The notes beneath the pieces were generated by a model. It saw only the letters and a program-made list of their open reading frames with translations. It did not search any database and was not told the origin of the DNA. A program made the translations under genes and the position numbers. Below, one piece after another: positions 31,702-40,722 of a stretch of DNA of 64,000 nt (positions are counted from its first letter, which is position 1; the number at the start of each line of letters is the position of its first letter). This DNA comes from Diplonema japonicum (Eukaryota; Euglenozoa; Diplonemea; Diplonemida; Diplonemidae). The stretch is from the NCBI GenBank assembly GCA_964019335.1, contig OZ025729.1, positions 124,001 through 188,000 of the forward strand, given 5' to 3'.

Positions 31702-32958
31702 ATGCCTCAAAATGTCCCTCCCGCGTACCTTCTCGTCGGCAGTTTGAACAGTTATTTCACGCAAAAGGTTGTCGGATACCTCAGATGGAAGAGAGTGGAC
31801 TATCAAATGATGACGCCTGATATGCAGCTTCACAGAGAGTTTGTTAAAAACATTGCTGGTGTGACGCAGATTCCGCTTCTCATTGACGTTAAAAGATCTG
31901 GGAAGGTTGTAGTCGACAGCAGCAAGATAATTGATTACATTGAAGAGAAGGAAGGCGGGGCGTCTGTCCACGGCGAGGAAGGAGTTGGAAAAATAATCGG
32001 CCATTTGATGGAAGCTTTTTCCGATGAATGGATGAAACTACCAGCGATGCACTTAAGATGGCACCCTCCCATCCACAACAAGTTTTTGCTAGCCGACTGG
32101 GGTAACATGCTCTACCCAACAACGTACGACACCGCAAAACGGGACAAAACATTAAAAGCACCGATGAAAATGTTCTCGTCCTCCAGAAAACCGCTTGGGG
32201 TGTCAACTGAAACAATGGGAAATTCCGTTGAAGCCGCCACCACGGCGTTGTACCAAGCGTTGACCGTTCATTTTGAAAAACACGATTTTTTGCTCGGCGG
32301 TGCGCCGACTTTAGCAGACTTTACCATGATGGGGCCGATGATGGGGCATTTGTACCGTGATCCCGTCCCCGGATTTGAAATGAAAACAAAGTTCCCATTG
32401 GTAGCACAATGGATAGAACGATCCCAAGGGATGATACCTGCAATGAGAGGCTTAACAAGATGGAGTGTAAAAGGTGGGGTTCTGAGCGAGGTTTCAAATA
32501 TTGAGAATCTACCGTTTCAAAAGGAGTACGAGTGCATGAAGACCGGGGGTGTTCCTGATTCTCTGAGGATGGTTTTGAATCTGTTTTTTACAGAGCACGT
32601 CCCGATGTTATCCGAGAACTTGAAGTGTCTTCAAAAATACCTTGAGAAAAAGGGCAGTCCCACCAACAATGGCAAACCGCTGCCCCGTGTGGTGGGGAAT
32701 TACGAATTCCGGGTTGCAGGGGTGGGGCATAACCGTGCCGCTTTCCCCAACGAGTTGTACAAACTTTCACGTTCGGCTGCTTATTTGAGAACACTCTCCG
32801 GAAACGAACGGGAAGCTGTTACTGCGTTCTTGTTAAGCTTTCCCAACGGGGCGCTTTTGCTGGAAACAATGCAGGCCCTTCCTTTGTTGTATATTTACGG
32901 TGAGAACAGGTTGTGTCTTGTCCCAAGGGAGGACTACGATGTTCAGGCGAAGTTGTAG
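31702..32958 (+). CDS. Glutathione S-transferase-like protein
   Basis: 418 residues. Residues 8-90 resemble a GST N-terminal thioredoxin fold: YLLVGSLNSYFTQKVVGYLR, then VTQIPLLIDV with the cis-Pro typical of the fold, and VVDSSKIIDYIEE, the SNAIL-like GSH-contact region. An alpha-helical C-terminal domain follows with KHDFLLGGAPTLADFTMMGP, the conserved N-capping region of GSTs, around residues 195-215. The last 130 residues are extra relative to a classical 220-residue GST. Substrate is unknown; the enzyme may conjugate glutathione or be structural. Start after an A-run. Confidence 0.8.
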   Translation: MPQNVPPAYLLVGSLNSYFTQKVVGYLRWKRVDYQMMTPDMQLHREFVKNIAGVTQIPLLIDVKRSGKVVVDSSKIIDYIEEKEGGASVHGEEGVGKIIGHLMEAFSDEWMKLPAMHLRWHPPIHNKFLLADWGNMLYPTTYDTAKRDKTLKAPMKMFSSSRKPLGVSTETMGNSVEAATTALYQALTVHFEKHDFLLGGAPTLADFTMMGPMMGHLYRDPVPGFEMKTKFPLVAQWIERSQGMIPAMRGLTRWSVKGGVLSEVSNIENLPFQKEYECMKTGGVPDSLRMVLNLFFTEHVPMLSENLKCLQKYLEKKGSPTNNGKPLPRVVGNYEFRVAGVGHNRAAFPNELYKLSRSAAYLRTLSGNEREAVTAFLLSFPNGALLLETMQALPLLYIYGENRLCLVPREDYDVQAKL

Positions 32959-33052
32959 AATTTCCTCGGAAGGGAAAAAAAAAAAAAAAAAAAAAAAAAT
33001 TGTCGAGCTTCGTCGGCATTTTTGTGTTAAAGCGTGTAATGTTTTTTTTTTT

Positions 33053-33278
33053 TGGGGGCCCGACGGCACACGGCTACGACAGGAGACCACTCTTCTCCTC
33101 GAGCCAAACCCCCCTACCTAGCACGACTCCAAGCAATGTTTCTCGCCCAGATGCCGTCCATCTCATCGCGACAAACAGCCACCGCAGGCACCAGACAGCA
33201 ACCGCAGAACGGTGACCGATTAGTGTGAATTTCTACCTGAACAGTGAGCACCCCCATGCACACTGAAATTTTATCGAG
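33053..33278 (+). mobile_element. LINE family A 3'-end copy
   Basis: Near-identical to 2585-2812 of the first LINE copy, from GGGGGCCCGACGGCACAC to TTTTATCGAG, followed by a T-run. A severely 5'-truncated insertion of about 226 bp. Confidence 0.9.
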
Positions 33279-33381
33279 TTTTTTTTTCTTTTTTTTTTCT
33301 TTGTTGACGGCCTATAAAACCGATATACGCCCACCTAAAAAAAAACTCTTCTCTTTTTTTTTTCTTTCTTTTTTTCTTTCT

Positions 33382-33494
33382 TCGCGACAAACAGCCACCG
33401 CAGGCACCAGACAGCAACCGCAGAACGGTGACCGATTAGTGTGCATTTCTACCTGAACAGTGAGCACCCCCATGCACACTGAAATTTTATCGAG
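33382..33494 (+). mobile_element. Second LINE family A 3'-end copy
   Basis: Starts TCGCGACAAACAGCCACC and ends TTTTATCGAG. About 113 bp and nearly identical to the end of the previous copy, with GTGTGCATTT in place of GTGTGAATTT. Two tails in the same orientation within 450 bp suggest independent insertions into T-runs. Confidence 0.9.
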
Positions 33495-33760
33495 CTTTCT
33501 CTCTTTCTCTCTCTCTTTCTCCCCCCCTCTTTTTTTTGAAACCTGTCTAAATAAAAAAAAGGGGGGGGGTAACTTTTTTTTAACACCCCTCTCACCGGCA
33601 TGGTACAAAACAAAAAACAAATAAAAAAAGAAATCAAAAAAAAAAAAAAAACGACGAATAAAAAAAAAAAGTTTCCACCAAAAAACCCTTTTTTTTTCTT
33701 CCCCCCCCCTTTTTTTTCCCAATGAAAAAAAAAACACAGGAAAGGGGGAAAAAAAAAAAA

Positions 33761-34262
33761 ATGTCCAACTTAACAGAGAAGCAGCTAAAGGACACCTTTG
33801 ACCTATTCGATGCCGATGGCAGTGGGGCCATTGACAGTGAAGAGCTCGGTTTGGTACTGGAGGGACTGGGTTTTGGCAAGCTCCCCATTGAGGAGGTCGA
33901 GGCAATCGTGAAGGAAGTGGACGCAGACGCCAGTGGTGCGATTGAATTTGAGGAATTCAAGAGGCTATGCAAGTCCAGGGCTTTGACTAGCAACAGCAAG
34001 GAAGAGATGTTCCTGGCCTTCCAGTCTTTCGATCATGGTGAAAAAGGCATTATCACCGTTAGCGATTTCTGCCAGGTGGCGGAGTCACTGGGTGAAGACG
34101 TGAGGCCAGAGCTCTACAAAGAAATCATCATGGAGGCAGCAGGCCCCGATGTTGAGGGTATCTCGCACGAGGACTGGACTTCCATCCACATTGAAGTACT
34201 TGAGTCCAAGGTGTGGGGAAAAAAAAAAAAAAAAAAAAAAAAAAAAACAGCGCCGTGTTTAG
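33761..34262 (+). CDS. Centrin/calmodulin-like EF-hand protein
   Basis: Exons 33761-34210 and 34251-34262 encode 153 residues. EF-hand 1 (loop residues 17-28, DADGSGAIDSEE) and EF-hand 2 (54-65, DADASGAIEFEE) have the canonical Ca-binding acidic residues and end in Glu. EF-hands 3 and 4 keep the helices (FLAFQSFDHGEKGIITVSDF) but their loops lack ligands, so Ca binding is probably limited to the N lobe. The opening TEKQLKDTFDLFDADGSG resembles centrins, which act at basal bodies and spindle poles; calmodulin-like regulators are an alternative. The last four codons come from a second exon giving RRV and stop. Confidence 0.88.
34211..34250 (+). other. Intron of the centrin-like gene (40 nt)
   Basis: GTGTGGGG, about 28 A, then CAG; phase 0. 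Without splicing the protein would gain a poly-Lys and then poly-Phe tail. Confidence 0.8.
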
Positions 34263-34580
34263 AGAATATAGTTTTTCTTTTTTTTTTTTTCTCTTTTTTT
34301 TACCATTAGTGTTTTCTTTTTTTTTTGTTGTATCCCCCCTCCCCCCTCCCGCTCTCCCACTTTTTTTTTCTCCCCCCCCCCCTTCCACTGTTTTTTTTTC
34401 TTTTTTTTTTATTCTCTTCTTTTTTTTTCTTTCTTCACCCCCCCCCCCCCCCCCCCTCAACTGCGATTTTTTTAAAAAATTCTTTTTTTTTTCCCCGAAA
34501 AAAAAAAAAAGAAAAAAACAGGAAAAAAAGGGCGAGAAAAAAAAAAAAAAAAAAACCCTTGCACATGAAATAAAAAGCAT
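34263..34580. other. Homopolymer-rich spacer
   Basis: T-, C- and A-runs with no gene. It ends GCACATGAAATAAAAAG (possible acceptor AG) shortly before the next ATG. Confidence 0.6.
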
Positions 34581-34997
34581 ATGGACCACATAGTGCCTAG
34601 TGACAACAGCACCCTTCTTGTCCCGCAGGAGCCTGATGATGGTGTAGCTACCCCTGTGTGGGTGGTGTTTGTTGTGGCCGTGGTGCTATTGGTGGCGGCC
34701 TGTGTGTGTTATAAGGTAAGGGGGGAGTGGGACAGGGAGCAGGTGGGCTCTGATCGCCTAGGGTCTCCTGTAAGTTCCCTTGAACGCTCTCTCACCTTTC
34801 CAACGGCCGCCTCAGAACCAGACACGTCTCTTCAAGTTGACAACGGAAAATTCCTTGACTGCGCGCTGCCCGCACAGCCGCAGCCGCTACGACCCATCAT
34901 CAAGAACAAATCAGCCTCTTTTGTGGGCGTGCCCAGCGAGGACCGCCTTATGTCTTTTCCAATGCTCCCTGTGTCCAAGAGCATGGAACTTTTATGA
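34581..34997 (+). CDS. Small single-pass membrane protein, unknown
   Basis: 138 residues. A short polar N-terminus with one possible N-glycosylation site (NST) leads to a strong membrane helix at about residues 25-44 (VWVVFVVAVVLLVAACVCY). A Ser/Pro-rich, probably cytosolic C-terminus of about 90 residues follows. No family is recognised. It does not start directly on an A-run, unlike most neighbours. The sequence looks coding, with even codon use. Confidence 0.65.
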   Translation: MDHIVPSDNSTLLVPQEPDDGVATPVWVVFVVAVVLLVAACVCYKVRGEWDREQVGSDRLGSPVSSLERSLTFPTAASEPDTSLQVDNGKFLDCALPAQPQPLRPIIKNKSASFVGVPSEDRLMSFPMLPVSKSMELL

Positions 34998-35322
34998 ATA
35001 ATAGTGGTAATGGTAGCAAAATTTAAACTCTAATATAAAAATACATTTTATATATGTAGTTTTTTGTTGTTGTTGTTGTATTTTGTTTTCTCTCCCCACC
35101 CCCACAAAAAAAAAAACGGGGATTCTCTTTTTTTTTTCAAAAAATCTCCCTCCCCACTTCTTTCCTAATATAGAACAAGGACCTGCGGCGCCTCGCCCTT
35201 TTTGCTTACTTATTTCCACTTTTTTTTTAAAGGGGAACAAGAAAAAGGATTTAGGGCATACGAGCCTCCACGACACACGCATCTTCATATAATATTTGAG
35301 CTTGAAGAAAAAAAAAAAAAAA

Positions 35323-35409
35323 ATGCGTAACTCCTTTTTTGGTTCCAGCTATCCTGGCTTCGGAGTGAACCAGCAACTAGATGGTTCTCGCCCCTATCGC
35401 TATGTCTGA
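35323..35409 (+). CDS. 28-codon ORF behind an A-run leader
   Basis: ATG directly after a run of about 17 A, the local hallmark of a gene start. It encodes MRNSFFGSSYPGFGVNQQLD and eight more residues ending YRYV, then TGA. It could be a genuine micro-peptide, the first exon of a gene whose rest is lost, or chance. A retroelement leader fragment begins 170 nt downstream. Confidence 0.3.
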   Translation: MRNSFFGSSYPGFGVNQQLDGSRPYRYV

Positions 35410-35975
35410 TGCCTACTCTGCAGGATTTCTTTTTTTACCCCTGCCTGTTCCAGCCCTTCGTTATTACTAAAAGACGAATTAAGGTTTACTTTTCTCTTCT
35501 GCGCTGTACAGCCCGGCGGTATCGAGCTCCTTCCCGAAAGCAACCGGGTCCAGCTTTTTTTTTTTTTTTTTTTTTTTTGCTTGAACAAGAAAAAAACAAT
35601 TTATTGATAATGAATTGTTGCTTGCTAAAAAAAAAAAAGAGCGGTAGCATTGTTGGGCCGAGCGATTTCGACACAAGCCTTCTGGGACAGCTGACAGCTG
35701 TGACCCCGCCGCGGGGAGTTCAAGCGCAGCCGGCTGTGCACAAACTTTTTTAAATTTGTTGTTACTTAAAGAAATATATTTATAGATACGTGCACGGTGC
35801 CAAAGCAACTTTTTTCCCACCGTCCACGGTAACTTATGTCACGGCAAAAAGGAGGAAAAAAAAAAAAAAAAAAAAAAAAAAACAGCACACGCTACAAAGC
35901 CCAGACCCAAGGGATCAGGCGAAAGGTAGTGGAAGGTGGAAGGAAAAGTTCTTAGGTTACCGTGGAGAGAAAGGG

Positions 35976-36009
<34 letters not shown>

Positions 36010-36122
36010 TTGTGGGGTTGCCGCACAGTACACTTACGCTTACGTTGTTTTTTCCTCAAAGAAAATTTAAAAAAAAAAAGAAAAAAAGTAAGTTATGGCG
36101 ATTGTCATTTTTTTTTTTTTTT
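35410..36122. other. Intergenic region
   Basis: Apart from the LINE leader repeat, it holds about 150 bp of complex sequence (35640-35750 and 35790-35845) and A/T-runs. No gene is recognised. Confidence 0.55.
35579..35668 (+). repeat. LINE 5'-leader repeat, member 2
   Basis: Begins GCTTGAACAAG after a long T-run, then TTGATAATGAATTGTTGCTT, an A-run, GAGCGGTAGCATTG. It matches the member at 12436 in order and spacing, then diverges. Confidence 0.72.
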
Positions 36123-37845
36123 TTAACCACTAAAGGACCATGAGGACATATGTGTCCTTAAGAAAAATTATCTTTTCTATGTGACACTTTTTGTGCCACA
36201 CAGCCCCTGGACTTTACTAAGACCCATTGTTCCGCGATTTTTTTTTTATTTGAAATACCCTTTTGCGCGAAGAACAAGCACAAAAACCCGTCCCCAAGGG
36301 GGTTGCTTGGTGTCCTTTTGTACTTATTATTTGAGAGCAGCTTCTCAGGACCTTGGGAAGTGCTTCTTCCAACCCCAGCACCTGAGGGTGGTGTGCGCTG
36401 GGGGACAAATATCAACCGTATACCGGCCAGGAAGTGACATGGGTACAGGGGTCCAGCAACATCGAACAGCAACATGGATAGGCTACAACTTTTCTGTTTG
36501 TTTATCACAAACAGCTTGCTGAGGTCCATTATCAGCTGTTCGAAGGTGTGCCACATCCAAGGGCACCACATTCGACGCGGACGTGGTACAACTGAACACC
36601 TGGATGGGCCGTCTGGGCGAAGTCTGCAGGGCGGGTGTCAAGGACTGCTGGTCTACAAAGGAAGAGATTGCAACGCCTTACATAGGCCGTGTCCTGGCCG
36701 CGCCACATTTATCCATATCTTCTTGTTGTGTCCACTTTGGCTCACAGGGCAACGGGACACTATCAAAAGTGGAGATGCTGCATTCCCGGACTCCCCCAGC
36801 TGGAAAGCTGCATACCACCCCTGGTCAAGGGCTGAGCATTGATTCGCTCCTTCTCCCGCCTTAAGCACAGCGTTTTTCAACCAGCTAAACGCAAGCGCTA
36901 TGGCTTTAAGGTGTACCCCGCCGCATTCATGCACAGGGTGCGCGCTTAACATTAGAATTTACCCTGGTGGGGACCCGGAGGACACGGTACCATGTCTTCT
37001 TCGACAGTTCGAGCATCGTGGTCACTGGGTTGCGATGGATAATCTTTATTCTAATTACCAGCTCTTCTGCTCTCTTTTGAGTATGGGTAGAAAAATACAA
37101 CCCCATGGGCACGGTTCAACTCCGGAAGACGACAGTGGGCAGAAAAACGAAAAAGGAGGCCAGCAAACAAATCTCACGCCATGACAGAGTCATGCGGCAG
37201 AGTTCGGACAGCATCCAGTTCCTCTTGTGGCACGGCCGTACTAAACCCGTGTTAACCTTTTCGGCTTTGCCTATAATTTTGCCTTTAATCTCTACGACTT
37301 TGCCTATAGTATGAAATTCACCTCAAGGCTGTGCCAAAAATCAAAAAAAAAAAAAAAACAATTTTACACCTGCAAAACGTGCAATGTTGCCCTGTGCCCT
37401 GAGTGCTTTGAGAATTTTCATACAAAAAAATGACTACCCTGACATGGTAAAATACCGACAATTCTGGGGACGCTTGAAAAAAGAATCCTCAAAGGCTCCA
37501 GCGTCCGCCAGGACCCAATGTTGGAAGAAAATCGACATCTGTGGGGGAAAAAAAAAGTGGGGGAGGCTGTCCTCCGCCCAAGCGCCCTCGAGTGGGTTGA
37601 GCAAAGTCGCTCTTGATGCTCAGTACTGTGTCGTATATTTCCTCTCCCGACCCCTTATGAACACTATGTAAGCCCCCCTGCATGAAAAATAAACTGTTTT
37701 TTTTACCCCCTGGGTCACGTGCTTTTTAAAGGGTATAGTGTACTTTCCTATGGTTAAACTCTCGCATTTTTTTTTTTTCCGGGTTCGTAAATAGACGGTC
37801 CTTGGCACTTTTTTTCGCCAAAACCCCCGGTCCTTTAGTGGTTAA
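36123..37845 (+). mobile_element. piggyBac-like DNA transposon (decayed)
   Basis: Both borders are visible. TTAA at 36123-36126 is followed by CCACTAAAGGACC, and at the other end GGTCCTTTAGTGG is followed by TTAA at 37842-37845. Perfect 13-bp terminal inverted repeats flanked by TTAA duplications are the signature of piggyBac. The interior encodes recognisable transposase pieces in shifting frames. Length is 1723 bp including the TTAAs, somewhat short for an autonomous element. Confidence 0.93.
36850..37430 (+). pseudogene. piggyBac transposase remnant
   Basis: Fragments in different frames align with the DDE_Tnp_1_7 family. KRKRYGFKVYPA sits near 36886. IRIYPGG leads to HWVAMDNLYSNYQLFCSLLS near 37018-37078, including the catalytic-type DN-Y block. 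Near 37362-37425, FYTCKTCNVALCPECFENFH is the C-terminal cysteine-rich zinc domain. Frameshifts and stops between blocks mean it is dead. Confidence 0.85.
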
Positions 37846-38278
37846 AGCCATATTTGCATTGGAATTTAAAAAAAAAAAAGAAAAAAAAAAAAACGAAAAC
37901 TTCTCTTTTTTTTTTTTTTAAACAGAACCTCCCCCAAAAGCAATCAACTCGAATCGACTTCCTCCCGTTTCTCCCTTATGCCACCCCCCCCCCCCCCCCC
38001 CCCCCCCTGCCGTTTTTCTTTACTGGCGTAAGAAAAAAAACTTTTAAAAAAAAGAAGAAGAAAAAAAAGGGAAAATGCGTTTCTTTTTTTTTTTTAAAAC
38101 CAACCAACCTTTTTTTTTTCTCTTTTCTGTCTGTCTTATTCTTTTCCTTCCCCCCCCCTCTCAAAAAAGAAAAGAAGAATCCCCCCCCCCTGTCTACCCA
38201 CTCCTATTTCTCAGGACACCCAAGAAATGTCCCCAAAAGTTATTGTGTTTTTTTTTCCCCTCCCCCCCCTTTTTTTTT

Positions 38279-38542
38279 GCTTGAACAAAAAGAAGAAGAA
38301 AAAAAGAAGAAAATATATATTTGATAATGCATTCGCTCGCGAGTGTTCTAATAAAGAAGAAGGGGAAAAAAAAGGAAAAAAAAAAAGGCAATAAGAAAAA
38401 AAAAAAACAAGTAGCGTGCTTTAAATTAGCCTTTTTTCTTTTTCTTTTTTTCCCCCCTACAAACGCGCAAACAAATCAACCGAATCTTCTTTGCAAAGAA
38501 AAGGAGGGTAGATAAGTAGAGACAAGACTTAGGGGGCCGGTG

Positions 38543-38585
<43 letters not shown>

Positions 38586-38612
38586 AGGAAACCCCCTTTG
38601 ATTCTCATCCCT
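38279..38612 (+). mobile_element. Internally deleted, non-autonomous LINE derivative
   Basis: The left part carries the LINE leader landmarks (GCTTGAACAAAAAG, then TTGATAATGCATT, then AAATCAACCGAATC). Only about 15 bp later the sequence switches to the LINE 3' tail: GGGTAGATAAGTAGAGACAA, then a GGGGG...CCAGGAAACC hairpin and CTCATCCCTC, matching 53511-53570. All coding sequence is missing. It has both ends of the family at 46733, so it could be copied in trans like a SINE. Confidence 0.75.
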
Positions 38613-38658
38613 CATTCTTTCCCAAGCTATCCACGATACGACGACTTCTTTTTTAGAA

Positions 38659-38692
<34 letters not shown>

Positions 38693-38703
38693 ACTACAGC
38701 CAC

Positions 38704-40596
38704 ATGACCACCAACATGTCTCTACCCCCCTCAAGATACGTGCCCCTTCGTGACAAGGGCATTATTATGACTGTACCAAACTCCTTGAGTGTGACATCGA
38801 CGTTCGTTGCTTTGGAACAAGAAGCGTGGTTTGAAGACGAGCTGGAATTCCTGACGACGATGGTGGCGGAAGAAGGCAACACAGTGGTGGATGTGGGCTC
38901 AAGCTTTGGATTCTTCACAACCAGCTTTGCAAAAACTGTCGGGACACAGGGCAAGGTGCTGTCCTTCGAACCCTCAGAGGACACCGCACAACTCCTCAAA
39001 AACACTGTAAAAATCAACAACCTCGCCCACATAGTTCAAGTCGAACAAAAAGCGGTTTCAAAAACCGAGGGCACCTTACGATTCTCTGTGGGGAGCGACA
39101 CCCCAGAACTAAACAAAATCTCGGATACAGGTACCATCGAAGTACAGTCTACTACTCTAGACAATTATGAATCCGAGCTCAAAAACGTTTCAATCCTGAA
39201 GATTGACTGTGAGGGCGCTGAAAGCGACGTTCTATCTGGTGCGAAAAAGTTTTTACAGAACCATTCTCCGCTCGTCATGTGGGAGGTAAACCATGTCGGG
39301 GTACTGGCTTACGACCTCATCGAAGAGTTCTCGTCGATCGGGTACACGACCGTTCGATACCTCCCCTCGGGGTATCTGGTTCCATTCACACCGCGAGAGA
39401 CCGCCGAGGGGTTTCTCCTGAACCTTTTCTCCGCCAAACCAGAAACCCTCGACGCGTTAAAGAAACGCAAATTATACACCGGCGAGGAGGTTTTCACCGG
39501 CGATTTAACACCCACTATTCCGAACGACTTCAGACCGTTTTTGTACAATCTCCCGTTTGCGAAGAATTTGAAGCCCGGGTGGGAACGGGAGAAATACAGT
39601 TTGGACAAAAACATCGATCTTGGATTGCGGCATTACTCAGCGTCGAGAGATATAAAACTCGAGGTGAATATCCGTTCGGCGCATTTGGCAAAATCTCTGG
39701 AACTGATTCAAAAGGCAGCGGAGGAGGAAATGACGGTGGGCAGAATGTTCATGGTGGCCAGGATATGCGGGGAGCTCGGCCGCCGCACGGACCTTGTTGT
39801 CGTCGCGGAAGAAGCCGCGAGAAAAATGGAGGCGAAGGAAATCCACGGTATCCGGACCGAACCGTTCTTCCCCATCCTGCAACGGTTTGAAAACAGCTGC
39901 GAGGTGTCCTTATCATCTTCAGAAGCATGGGTCGAATCGTGTGCAAGGCTTGCTTACGTCACTCGCTCAGCCTTTTCTACAGGTTTCATGGACCCCACCA
40001 CCCTTCAAAACACAATAACTAACCTCAAAACTGTAATAAATACTGGTTATAATGTAAGCTGTGCCTGCAGAATCCTCTCGGCTCTGTCCGAACGAGCTGA
40101 GGGAAGATCGGACCCCAAAGCAAAAAACCACCAATCGTGGTACCCGATATTACCGCCTTCGTTTTACGGGCTTGAACATGAAGGAAGCCTTGCTTCCAAA
40201 TCGGTTCTTGTGATCGGAGACAGCAACACCCAACACTGGGAGGCCGTTGCTCGCAAGCTGGAAGCAAAATCTGTGACAGTGTGCTCCCTTTCTGACGTGC
40301 TATCGGGTCGTGTTTCTTCCCACGATGTTGTGGTGTGTATGGATGACCTGGGGTATGACCCTTCGCTCTTCCACTCTCTCTCCGCGGTGTCTACGGTAAC
40401 AGGGTCTATCTTATACCTTACCGTACCTGTTCATGTGGATCAGGAACCGCTGGTGGTGTTTGAAGGCTCCCGACAGGTTCCCACGCCTGCTGCCGTCCTC
40501 AAATTTCTGGTTTCAGCCGGGTTTCAAGGAAACGTTCTCCACCAACTTTCCGAAGGCGGCTCAAGGTACGCAGCGTTCAAAGCGTGCAAACACTGA
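38704..40596 (+). CDS. FkbM-family methyltransferase with long C-terminal extension
   Basis: 630 residues. Residues about 40-225 form a class I SAM-dependent methyltransferase of FkbM (Methyltransf_21) type. VVDVGSSFGFFTTSFA at about 60-75 is the SAM-binding motif, LSFEPSEDTAQLLKNTVKIN follows, and ILKIDCEGAESDVLSG at about 165 is the family hallmark. FkbM enzymes O-methylate sugars or small molecules. The remaining 400 residues are unrecognised. A segment at about 500 (VLVIGDSNTQHWEAV) recalls the GDS(N) block of SGNH hydrolases, but the rest does not support that. A run of A then TCACTACAG (AG at 38698-38699) lies 5 nt before the ATG, resembling the SMC3 intron acceptor. Confidence 0.82.
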   Translation: MTTNMSLPPSRYVPLRDKGIIMTVPNSLSVTSTFVALEQEAWFEDELEFLTTMVAEEGNTVVDVGSSFGFFTTSFAKTVGTQGKVLSFEPSEDTAQLLKNTVKINNLAHIVQVEQKAVSKTEGTLRFSVGSDTPELNKISDTGTIEVQSTTLDNYESELKNVSILKIDCEGAESDVLSGAKKFLQNHSPLVMWEVNHVGVLAYDLIEEFSSIGYTTVRYLPSGYLVPFTPRETAEGFLLNLFSAKPETLDALKKRKLYTGEEVFTGDLTPTIPNDFRPFLYNLPFAKNLKPGWEREKYSLDKNIDLGLRHYSASRDIKLEVNIRSAHLAKSLELIQKAAEEEMTVGRMFMVARICGELGRRTDLVVVAEEAARKMEAKEIHGIRTEPFFPILQRFENSCEVSLSSSEAWVESCARLAYVTRSAFSTGFMDPTTLQNTITNLKTVINTGYNVSCACRILSALSERAEGRSDPKAKNHQSWYPILPPSFYGLEHEGSLASKSVLVIGDSNTQHWEAVARKLEAKSVTVCSLSDVLSGRVSSHDVVVCMDDLGYDPSLFHSLSAVSTVTGSILYLTVPVHVDQEPLVVFEGSRQVPTPAAVLKFLVSAGFQGNVLHQLSEGGSRYAAFKACKH

Positions 40597-40601
40597 TAGT
40601 G

Positions 40602-40629
40602 TGGGGGGGGGGGGGGGGGGGGGGGGGGG
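40602..40629 (+). repeat. G homopolymer of about 27 nt
   Basis: An almost pure G-run directly after the methyltransferase stop codon. It could form G-quadruplex structure in the + strand transcript; exact length is uncertain in such tracts. Confidence 0.7.
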
Positions 40630-40722
40630 AATGGGAAATCATTTTTTTTCTTTTTTTTTTTCTTGCTAACTTTTTTTTTTTTTAGGGGGGGAAAAAAAAA
40701 AAAAAAGGTTGGTGAAAACAAT
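40630..40722 (+). promoter_or_regulatory. Putative trans-splice acceptor upstream of PLAC8 protein 2
   Basis: T-rich tract (about 40640-40683) ending TTTTTTTTTTAG at 40685, then GGGGGG, an A-run and GGTTGGTGAAAACAAT to the ATG. A strong pyrimidine-AG acceptor 37 nt before the start and 127 nt after the previous stop codon. Confidence 0.5.
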
